Assembly (NCBI GenBank): GCA_030522415.1 | Contig: CM060113.1 | Span: 5,924,967-5,988,966, forward strand | Length of the DNA: 64,000 nucleotides | Direction: 5' to 3' | Origin: Channallabes apus | Taxonomy: Eukaryota; Chordata; Actinopteri; Siluriformes; Clariidae | Part shown: positions 1 through 10,266 of the stretch, in pieces | How the letters are laid out: every line of letters starts with the position of its first letter | Numbering within the stretch: the first letter of the stretch is position 1 | Notes under the pieces: generated by a model | Told to the model about the DNA's origin: nothing | Databases searched by the model: none | The model's input: only the letters and a program-made list of their open reading frames with translations | Made by a program: the position numbers and the translations under genes

Positions 1-1463
1 GACCGTTTAGGGAAGTAATCCAACCCTACACCGTGAATATTGCATTCAGATGATGGGACGCTTTTTTATATATAACTCACCAGGCCGTCTGTACTCCCTG
101 CTTTTATTTTTTTATTGCCAAAGCCACATCGGATTGCACACTAAGAGTCAGAACAGTAAGAACCCTGGGGATAGATCATATTTACGACTTGTTTGGACAC
201 TTTGAGGGTTCTTGTAATAAGTCCTCTTAGAGATCCTTATTTCCGTGATGAGGCTCACAAAGGGTAGCAGATGGTTCCTGTTTCTTTGAGGCTTCTTCCA
301 CTGTCCCTTTAGTTTCACTTCATCAGTCATTCACCATAATTGCACATCTGCATGCAAGTAGAGCATGCTTAGCATCTGTTGGTGTGTGTGTGTGTGTGTC
401 TGTGATTTAGTGCAATAGGTTCTCAGGAAGGTTGATATTTTAAAAGAGCATCTGTAGCAGGTGGGCGCTCTACACCATCATCAACAAGCTAGCGTACTGT
501 AAGTACACGTCGATGACGGGAAAAGAGTTTGTAGAAATAGTTAAAAGGTTGAAGCTAAAAATAAGCTGATCAGCTTTAATGTAAACAGTGATACAGTGAT
601 GTCTGTCTGTCTGTCTTGAAAAAGTAGATCGCATAAAGATTAACTTTCGTCTTTAAAATTCACTTATACCAATTTATGAAACGTAAAGATATCACTGGAA
701 GAGCGAGTTCTGACCAATGTACAGACAGAACCTTTCTCTTCTTTATATACATAAAGTTTAAAGTTTCACCTACTTTAACTTACAAGTAGGATTATGTGTG
801 ATGTGTTATTTGGCAACCAGTTAGAAGTCAAACAGCTTTATTAGTGATTGTGCAGGAAAAAGATCACGTGACCGTGTGGTTCGATATCAATTCAAACTTC
901 ATGTTGAGCTGAAACTACAAAAACACAAAAAAACAAGCTTTTTTTCTCAACTTCCAGGCTCGCATTAAGAGTTTAATCCCCAATATAGTACACATCAAAA
1001 ACCCGAGACATTCCCAGTATGAACCTAAGCTATGTGACACAAGCTGTGTGAACTCTCACACTACACCAGAAGCCCAAAACTTGCTCCCTGCAGGCTTCCT
1101 GACTGGCCTGAAATCCCTCTCTATTGTCCATGGATGTTCATTTCCTGTCCCTGCATCCACTCGTGGATCCGGACCTGTGGATTTTGTCCCCCTCGCCGTT
1201 CCCCCGCCCTGTGGGTAAACTGTTTCGGGGTTAGCTTGGTAGCCACCGAGGTCAAAGGCCGCCTTGTTCACAGGAGGAGTGTGTCCTGGTGAAAAGTGTG
1301 AAAGGGTTTGATTGTGAGTCGATGGTGGTTTAGTTAATGCTGTTGAAGGCAGGGTTGAGAGACAGGCTTAAGGGTTGTGTGAGGTCGTCGCAGTCAGCAT
1401 GCGGGAGGAGGAAGTGTACTTACTAAATGACCAAGGACTGAGGAGTTACAATACAGATCATTG
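1..1463. other. Non-coding stretch, no gene recognised
   Basis: No ORF here resembles a known protein. The only structure seen is a short GT run near 380-400 and one TACTGTA heptamer near 495. The longest minus-strand ORFs overlap the SINE that follows and show no domain. Confidence 0.5.
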
Positions 1464-1702
1464 CGGCACGGTAGCGTAGTGGTTATTACTGTCGCCTTGC
1501 ACCTCAAGGGTGTGCGTTTGGTCCCATGAAGTTTGTGTCCATGGAGTTTGCATGTTCTCAGGACACTAAAGACACTAGGCGGATTTTTCTGTGAGCTTAA
1601 ATTGCTCCTAGCGTAGATTCCCTCTTTGCCTCTTCGACTCCTGACTCCACCCGACCAAGATAAAGTGCTTACTAGGGATGAACGAATGTCTGAATGAATG
1701 GA
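1464..1702 (+). repeat. Degenerate tRNA-derived SINE copy
   Basis: The head matches the better copy at 51811-52163 (GCGGCACGGTAGCGTAGTGG, then the 'ACTGTCGCCTTGCACCTC' block), followed by the 'GGAGTTTGCATGTTCTC' block. The middle is deleted. The tail resembles the family end 'GATAAAG...GATGAA...GAATGAATGG'. The TA at 1472-1473 in the head matters because the sibling copy at 60538-60871 has TACAGTA at that position. Confidence 0.75.
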
Positions 1703-2614
1703 GATATAGATCTCCGCAGTCGCGCCTAAACCATGTGTCACATGTAAAGTCAGCGTTTCCGTCTCCAGGTTCAGCCTGATAGAAGCGACAGGTTGAGCTC
1801 TAAATCCTAGAATTAAGACTCGCTTGTCTGCACCTCTAGAGCCGTCCTTCACTCCTGCTGCTTCCTTGTGCGAGTCAGGATTACTGGATAAGCTGGTTAA
1901 TTTGATCCACATCTCTAACCAGATTTCTAATCTCTCTCTCTCACACACACAGATTTAGATTTAGTCCGAAATGTCACATTCAATCGCTACGATCCACAAT
2001 AACGTCTCTCGTAATTACATTCAAACATGAACTTCTTAAGAAAAACGTCGAGACCGTCCTTAACGGCGCGATTACTCACTTAATGAGATTCAGAATCCTA
2101 ATACTCGTCTATCTTTTGTCTCTTAACTACAATCCCATGTGCTGTATATACTGTACGGCTGCTGATGTGATGTTGCACAGCTGTGCCTCTGCGTGTTCCA
2201 GTCACGATTACTCCGTGTTTACTCCTCTCGCTAGATCATCGTCCAGATGCTGAACTTTAAGAGGGATTTATCTTGCTCTCTGTCAGGCATGCGGCGTGTC
2301 TTCTGAAGAACTTCTGAAGAAGCTGCGCACCTGGAGAGCTGTCCCGTGTCCTACGGGTTTCACTTATTCGGACTTTAAATGGACTTTGGGATGCGGTGTT
2401 GATGTTGCTCAGTGAAGTGGTCTCTGTGGATGTTAGCATTTGATGCTAAATACAGATTAATTTACCAAAACCTAAACATCCGAAATGTGTTTAGTCCTGA
2501 AAATTTCTTAGTCAGTTCGCTGTTTATTTCAAACTCGCATATGAAACATTCAGGCTTTTTATATCCAGACCAGTTCTTGTATAATTTATCTTGTATGTAT
2601 AATTTATATTAAAT
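1703..2614. other. Non-coding stretch, nothing recognised
   Basis: No coding sequence, RNA gene or repeat recognised. One TACTGTA heptamer lies near 2148. Confidence 0.4.
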
Positions 2615-3770
2615 GATCTGTAGAATTACTATAAAACTCTATGCAGTTTCAGTTTTGCCATGAAATGCACGTGCTGTAGAAGGTTTTGCTTTGAGATGCA
2701 TGTTCAATAGAATTTTTACATTGTTCTGTAAAACTCTATAGACTTACATCATGACTCTATAGAACCTTTAGCTTCATAATGCATGTTCTATAATAATTTT
2801 AGTCAGTTCTATAGAGTGATAAAGACCTGCAACAGGACTTTATAGAATTTTCTCTTTGAGATGCATCTTCTATGTAATTTTTACTCAGTTTAGAGGAACT
2901 TATAAACCTGGAATATGATTCTATAAAATTTTTGATTCGAGATGAATGTTTATAGAATTTTGACTCTGTTCTATAGCACTCCATAGACAAACAACACGTC
3001 TCTATAGAACTTTTCCCTCGAGATCCATCCTCTATAGAATTCAGTCCTATAGACCTCTATAGACCTACTGTACCTGCACATCAAGACTCTATAGAACTTC
3101 AAAGTGCATGTTCTATATAATATTAATAGTTCTATAGGACTCCATAGATGTACAACAGGACTATACAGAACTTTAAGCTTTAGAATTCTGGTCTTATATA
3201 ATTCTTACTCAGTTCTATAGAACTCCATGGACCTGCAAAAGTAATCTACAGAAATTCTGCTTTAAGGTGCCTGTTCTAAAAAGAGTGACTCAATTCTATT
3301 GAATTCTATAGACCTGCAGTAGGACTCTACAAAAATGTCTATGTTGATATGTATGTTCTGTAGAACTTTAGAACTCTAAAGATGTACAACAGGACTATAA
3401 ATAAAGCTAATCTAAAGAATTCATGTCCAATAGAGTTTTACTTAATTCCTTTCAGTAGGGTTCTATAGAATGTTTGCTTTGAGATGCGTCCACTATTGAA
3501 TTTTACCAAGTTTTATAGACTCTACAGTACAGCAGAATATATAATTTTACGTAGTTCTATAAAACTCTGTCGATCTGCACTATGACTCTTTTGAAATTCT
3601 GCTTCAAGATACGTACATGTTCTACAGAATTTTTTATTTCTATTAAGCTCTATAGACCTGCAGTAAGAATCTACAGAACGTCTGCTGTGACATCGATGCT
3701 CCACAGAACCGTGCTTTAGTTCTATTGAACTCTAGGGAAATTCTGAGAAAGCTTGTTTATAGAATCTTTC
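2615..3770. repeat. Degenerate ~81-bp satellite array, about 13 units
   Basis: The stretch is built from a repeating unit containing TTCTATAGAACTCTATAGAC, CTGCAACAGGACT, then TTTTGCTTTGAGATGCATG. Landmark 'GAGATGCATG' variants start near 2693, 2779, 2858, 2940, 3021, 3100, 3262, 3341, 3416, 3482, 3607 and 3692, giving a period near 80 bp that shortens towards the right end. Each unit carries two or three short palindromes of type TTCTATAGAA. Units differ at many positions, so the array is old. The short ORFs crossing it (for example 2799-2990 and 3522-3704, minus) are translations of the repeat and not genes. Confidence 0.85.
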
Positions 3771-6401
3771 CTTTTCAACAAAATCCCTTCCGTTGTTTAG
3801 AATTTTCTTATTTCTTCACTGCTATAAAACATCCACGAGTTACACAAACTTTTTTTGGTTCTTGCCAACAATTAAAACACATTGCTGTGTCTCTGGTGGA
3901 TTATAGATTCTCTTTAAAACCAATTTGTAAAATTGCAAAATATCATTACAGCTGAGAACTCGTCCTTGAATTTCGTCCTGCAGAACTAAGTGTATTTTTT
4001 ATATGAAATTTTTAAATATGAAATTTGGGTTAAATTCATTAAATTAGGCATGAGAGGCAGTTGCCCTGCTCCTAAAATCCAGAATGACCTCTTTAAGGTC
4101 TATCTTTTGCCCTTTGACCCTTTATTCTTGCCAGAAAGGTTTGCAAGAGCTAATAATTTTACAGCCAAATTTACATCATGTGTTTACAGATTTTCTTATA
4201 CAAATCGTTCCAAGATGCAGATTATATAAATAAGTGGCAACGAGTTGCTCTTCAGCTGGACGTTAAACATCCACTCCGCATGACTCAGAGCTTCCAGGAG
4301 TGATACTCAGAGGCTTTTCAGGCGGAAGACGAGCGCTGCTTTATCTCGGAACGCGTTGTCTTCTTTATTCTTCGCGGCACAATTCCCTGCCGCTGCTAGC
4401 GTGTGCTAACGGTCTGTACGCGATATCGGATTGGGAAAGTTGACCTGGGGAACGTCTGTCGTTTTCCGTGACTTTCTTTGTGTTTGCGTGTCTGCGTTGA
4501 GGTTCTCCTGCGCTGTTGTAGAAACAAACGAAAGTGTCCTGTTGATGTTTTTAGACCAGCAGCCGTGTGGGAAAGTTCTCGTTGTTTGTAGTCTGTTTAT
4601 TTAGATGAACTGGACTCTAAATAAGACCTCGCAGTCTGACTTTTTTTTTTTTTTTTTTTAATGTGTTTGCATTTTGTTCACATTTGTCAGACCTCTGAGA
4701 CAGAAACACAGATGCTCACAGATGTTTCACGTACACAAAATCTGAAGCGTTTCACATGACGAGACGATAATACAGCGTCAACTCATGTGTAACACATTGT
4801 ATTAAATAATTCTGACTTGTATTATTACATGCAAGGAATAACACACTTCGGGTTGTGATGTTGTATGAAAAACTTGCCGTGAAGACGAGCGGTTTGAAGA
4901 CGATCGCGACGTTACTCCACTGAACATAACTGTTTTACTTACGGACAGAGAAAGCTCCCGTTGTGTTTACTCACGCGTTAAACAATCCGTAACGTTCTAA
5001 CATTATATATCTAATGCAGAACTCGTTATATAACCGCCAGCGACTGATTATAAAAACATCATAAATCTGCCTGCACAGGTTGTTTGATGATGTCATTGTG
5101 ATTCACTTCTGTCTCTTTGTAGGACCGCGCCGCCGAAAGTGAGGACCAAAACCCACTTAGTGTTAGAAAGCTGGTGTTATGATTCAGATAAGCAGACGGG
5201 TGGATTAGAGACCTTCCGCTCTCGGGGTCAGTTTGTTTAACGCTGTCTAAACTATCCAGTCTGTACCTCGTGAAGTTAAAAACAATGGGTTTCAGGATTT
5301 GAAGTTTTAGTCTGAGTTTCAGAATCCCACCACATGCAGAGCTACGTACATCGGCTTAGTTCGTGTTCATGTCCGTAGCCGTTAAAGCTCAGAGCATTTT
5401 AGCCATTTAGATGTTTTGGTGTTTTTTAATAATCTGCCATATACAGGGCTCGTGATTGTGCAGTGTAGAGTTACGTGTCCTTTTCAACACAAAATAGGCA
5501 AAATGGTTAACGGAATTTTTTATCTTTTTTATTTTAACCAACTAGCACACACACATTAACTAGTGTTTTTATGCTTGTTTTTGACAAAAACCTAATAATA
5601 TGCTCATTTTGAGAGTTCTACATTTCGCAACGTCATTCCCATATCCAGGTAGTGGTGACATTTACACATTATAAACGTAATGAACTTGTTGTTCTACTGT
5701 ACCTGACAAATCCAAAAACCCTGCAAGATTTCCATGTACGCACATACTGTATATATTTTTCATCGTGATTGACCTACGCTTTGTTGCCGGCACTATCTAC
5801 AGGTACTAGCTTGTTACATTTGCTAACACGGCACACAAAACATAGTCCTGAGCAAACACACGGCGTTTTCACTCCCCGGATTTTGTGCTAAATCCACTAG
5901 AAATCCACTTTCGCTGAATTCATACATTTAGTTTTTTTCACAACATCAGTTTCTAAAGACATGAAGGAAGTAAAGTGTGTTTTGTTTTTCCCTTGATGGT
6001 AACTAACTGGTTAATTAGTAACTGCATTATTTTCCTAATAATTTAGCATAATTCATCTAAATCCATCTTGGCAATCTGTTTTTGATTTCTATTCCTTCAC
6101 TGGCAAAGTTGTAAAGCACGAAGTCAAGACGTATCAGTGTCATGCGTCTGAAAGTGTACAAAATATTAACAATATTTAGCAGATCTGAACAGAACCGCTG
6201 TGAAATGTGCTGACTCATGTGCTAGCACTCGCTAAAGGGAAAACGAAATCCAGATTTGTACCGTTTTTCTCGTTCTTTATTGATCGTGTTGTGACATTTT
6301 GTGGTGTGAACAGGGCAAAAATGAAAATCAAAGAGCTCTTTACAAAACATGAGAAAGACATTAGACAGTTGGGGGACATGGCTGGTACGTCTGTGTACAT
6401 C
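3771..6401. other. Non-coding stretch, no gene recognised
   Basis: No ORF with a recognisable domain. A T-run lies near 4641-4660. TACTGTA heptamers occur near 5697 and 5744. A possible acceptor-like TTTGTAG near 5122 is not followed by a convincing exon. Confidence 0.45.
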
Positions 6402-7303
6402 GGTTGGTGGAGGAGTGTCTGGTGGAGGAGTGTGTCATGGAATGGAATAGTGTCTGTTAGTAGAGGTGTATTAGTAGAGGTATGTCTGCTGATTCAGCAG
6501 TGGAGGAAGTATATGTGGTGGTGGAGGAGTGTCTAGTGGTGGAGGTCTATTTGGTGATGTGGTGTCTGGTAGTAGAGGAGTGTCTGCTGATGAAGGTGTA
6601 TCTAGTGGTGGAGGAGTGTCTGGTGATGGAGGTGTGTCTGGTTGTGGAGAGGTGACTGGTGGGTGGTAGTGGTGTGTCTGGTGATGGAGTGGTGTATGGT
6701 GGTGTATGGTGGTAGTGGTGTGTCTAGTGGTAATAGTGTGTCTGGTGGTAAAGAAGTGTCTGGTGATGGAGGTGTGCCTGCTGGTGGGGAAGTGACTGTC
6801 TGGTCATAGTGATGTGTCTGGTGATAGAGTGGTGTCTGTTAGTAGAGCAGTCTGGTGAGGGAGATGTATCTGGTGGTAATAGTATGTCTGGTGGTAGTGG
6901 TGTATCTAGTGATGGAGGTGTGCCTGGTGGTGGAGAGGTGTGTCTGGTGATGGTGTGGTGTTTGGTGGTAGAGTTGTGTCTGTTTGTAGAAGTGTATCTG
7001 GTGTTGGAGGAGTATTTGGTAGTGGAGGAGTATCTGGTTGTAGAGGTTTATTAGTAGAGGTGTGTCTGCTGATTCAGCAGTGGAGGAAGTATATGTGGTG
7101 GTGGAGGAGTGCCTAGTGGTGGAGGTGTGTCTGGTGGTGGAGGAGTGTCTGGTGAAGGAAGGTGTGTCTGGTGATGGAGGTCTATTTGGTGATGTGGTGT
7201 CTGGTAGTAGACTGCTGATGCAGGTGTATCTGGTGATGGAGGCATGTCTGTTAGAGGAAGCAGGTCTAAAGATGGAGCCACTTCTGGTGGTGGAGTTGTG
7301 TCA
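6402..7303. repeat. G/T-rich minisatellite (TGTCTGGTGGTGGAGG type)
   Basis: About 900 bp of almost C-free top strand made of variants of GTGTCTGGTGGTGGAGGTG, roughly 18-21 bp per unit. A longer block (TAGAGGTGTATTAGTAGAGG, TGTCTGCTGATTCAGCAG, GGAGGAAGTATATGTGG) occurs at about 6461-6600 and again at about 7041-7220, so the array also contains a duplication offset by 580 bp. The ORFs that cross it (6207-6536, 6809-7054, 7062-7448 plus; 7051-7281 minus) consist of low-complexity Val/Glu/Gly or Pro/Thr/His runs created by the repeat and are not genes. Confidence 0.85.
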
Positions 7304-8142
7304 GGTCGGCTTCGGTTTTGGGCTTCAGATGTTCATCTACTCAATAAATAAGTTAGACAATAAACAAGTTAGTGTTCATCGGCTTCTAACCGTGATGAAG
7401 GTGCTAATCGGACCAGTGCAGTTTTGTTGTCTCAGGGTTAACAAATGATACCTTTTTATAAATATTTCTGAAAGCCTTGTATGTACAGAAGGTGCTAAAG
7501 GAAGTCGGGTCATGAGCTGGTATTTGTAATACATTTTGCCACCTTTTTTCTTCAGAAAGTCATTTCTCTGAGGCATTTCATGAACCTGTGCTTTATTATC
7601 CCACCATAATTTGATGGCACAGTTTGTTCACTTCGTGTTCAGGGACTGGAGGCAGACCGGAAATATGACCATGCCAATTTATTCCTCAAATTTACCTTTA
7701 ATAGGAGGCAGGCTTCCACATCTCCTTTGCTCTCAGTGCTTTATAAATTTGTATTTATTTATTTTTTGCCACTGGCACATATTATTATAAGGGGCAGATT
7801 TTATAGACTGACTCATATATGCAGTTTCGTCCAATAAGTCACTGATAGTGTTTTTGATAGATATGGCACAAATCAGTAAGCAGGTCATGTGACCAAGCCG
7901 ATAATATTGAATATTGATCAAGGGGTTTGGGAAAAGGTTTATGGGTTCTGAATATTTTTTTCTTGTTGATGTGGAACGCTCTTTATGACTTATGTATGAT
8001 TTTATTTATTTCTGAAAAATAAGACGTTTTCAGGCAACATGTGCTTCTGGGAAAACAGAGAGATGATAAACTGTGTGAGATAAAATAATTCAGGAAGGTT
8101 AAATGCGGGGTGTGTGGATTTTGAGCCATGATAAGGAATGTG

Positions 8143-8178
<36 letters not shown>

Positions 8179-9440
8179 AATAATAGATATTTACATATTT
8201 ACTTTGAGTTTGACGAACTGGAATAATGTTAACTCTAACAGTGCTGCATAAGCAAGTTATTGCAGACAACCAGAACTAGCCAAGACCAAATCGAAACAGA
8301 ATTTTAAGATCAGTCAAGATCAAGTCAAGGCGGGTCCACAATGAATGTTAGACAGAGAAGATGACACAAATATAATTTTTACAAACTTTCAGTTCAGTAC
8401 CTGAGACAAGAGACAAGTCCAAATATGCTTTCAAATGCAGTACATACAAGATGAGTCCAAGTCAAATTAGACCATTTCTGGAACTCAATAATAATCTAGA
8501 CTAGTATATAATGATTTAGGTCACAGGTCCAACACAAGCCAACACAAATTCAGACACGAGATCAAATCAAAGCGTCTGATGCACGAATAAATGAGAATAT
8601 AAATGAGGACTTGAGCGGCTATCAGTGTGTATCAGTATGTAGAAGTGTGTGTGTGTCCCTGCTCTGCTTCTCTCTGCTTTGCATTAAACCCCCTCGTCGG
8701 GTTCGAGCATCATCGGCCCACAACAGACCCGCCTCAATGGGACGCAGATTGTTCAGTGTTGTTTTAGCCCATTGGGGAGAGGAACCGCTCGCGATAAAGA
8801 TCTCCAGGACCTGCTTTAGTTAGAGTTATCGTACCCGTGCAGTGGAACGGGGAAGCGTGTGGGTGTGCACCTACTGTAGGTGACTAGATGTTGGTGTGTG
8901 TGGGCAATGTAAATATCATTATAAGTCTGTAGTTGACGTTACTTTTTTTTTTAGATCGGAAGTGTTCATTATTGGTGGTGATTAGACACATGCAGCAGAG
9001 CAGAGTAGAACCAGGATTCGTGCCAGAATCATCTGTATGCAGAATTTTAAATCGTCATGACCTCATGTGTACGCACGCACATGTTTGGGAAGAATGAACC
9101 TACCAGCTTTGTAGTTGCAGTCTGCGAAATATAATACACCGAACTAAAAGGACAAGATGAAGGAAGTGTGTATCTGTGTGTCATCGGATGATTAGAGAAC
9201 TGAAAGCATGAATGAGAAAATGTTCTGCTGTTGAATACGTTAAACCGAAGAGTTTAACAAATCAGGAGGAGAACCTCTTCTGCTGTTGTAGAACGTCCAC
9301 CTGATCATGAGATGCTTTTCTTCTCACCATGGTTCCTTCTCATCACTCTGGCTGTCGCATCTCACTTGTTAGATTAAAAACGGATTCACCATGTAGTGGA
9401 TGTTTTTTGTTTTAACGCACCATTCTCCTTAAGTTCTCTT
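7304..9440. other. Non-coding stretch with one GT microsatellite
   Basis: A (TG)n run lies at 8143-8177. From about 8270 to 8575 there are scattered CAAGTCCAAG/GTCAAGATC motifs that may be a decayed tandem repeat. TACTGTA occurs near 8872. No gene recognised. Confidence 0.45.
8143..8177. repeat. (TG)n microsatellite
   Basis: Uninterrupted TG dinucleotides, about 17 units. Confidence 0.95.
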
Positions 9441-9887
9441 TACTGTGGTACCTCGGCGTACGGACGCCCCGCCTCAAAAATGTTTGCCTTAAAAACTGAA
9501 ATTTTGCAAAGCAATCTGCCTCGGCATACAAAGTATTTTCGAAATTCGAGCAAACAAACCGAGCCGAACCGTTCAAAGTTCAAAACTTGTTTGCGTCAAT
9601 GGAAACATGACGGGTCTCAAGAATGTTAGAAAGGAAGTCGCTTTTAGTTTTGTTTTTAAAGCAGCCGGTGCCAAGTGGAGCCAAGACTTACTGTCGAAGA
9701 ATGTATACATGTATTTAGGGCTGCAACTAACGATAATTTTGATAATCGATTAGTTGGCCGATTATTGTTTCGATTAATCGATTAATCGGATAAAAGCTAA
9801 ACGCTTCTTTAATTTGATGTTTTGCTTATAATTATATATAACTATTATTTATTTATATATACAGTATAACACTGTCAACTTGCCATC

Positions 9888-9890
<3 letters not shown>

Positions 9891-9962
<72 letters not shown>
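9891..9962. repeat. (AT)n followed by (GATA)n microsatellite
   Basis: AT dinucleotides at 9891-9922 run into about ten GATA units to 9962. It lies inside the hAT MITE, next to the fold-back point. Confidence 0.95.
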
Positions 9963-9963
<1 letters not shown>

Positions 9964-10183
9964 TCTCAATTAATTGGATAAAAGCTAGACGCTTTAATTT
10001 GATATTTTGCTTAACTATAGAAAACCATAAATCAGGGTATTATTTATGTATAAAAGTAAACTTTAAAAAATGCAATAGCCACATAGAGTTTAATTATCTT
10101 TAATATTGACAATTAAACCTTATTTTTTGTAAATCAACATTTTTTTTTTCACAGTAATTGCAGATGGCAAGTTGACTGTGTGT

Positions 10184-10188
10184 ATATA

Positions 10189-10263
<75 letters not shown>
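10184..10263. repeat. (TG)n-(TA)n microsatellite
   Basis: A short TG run leads into about 30 TA units (10204-10263). It lies in the right arm of the hAT MITE. The small ORF at 10191-10406, with an alternating Tyr-Ile stretch, is an artefact of this run. Confidence 0.95.

Positions 10264-10266
<3 letters not shown>

Noticed and set aside
6809..7448. Several Val/Glu/Gly-rich ORFs on the plus strand and a Pro-rich one on the minus strand
   Set aside because: They are translations of the G/T minisatellite, with repetitive low-complexity protein and no start or splice context.
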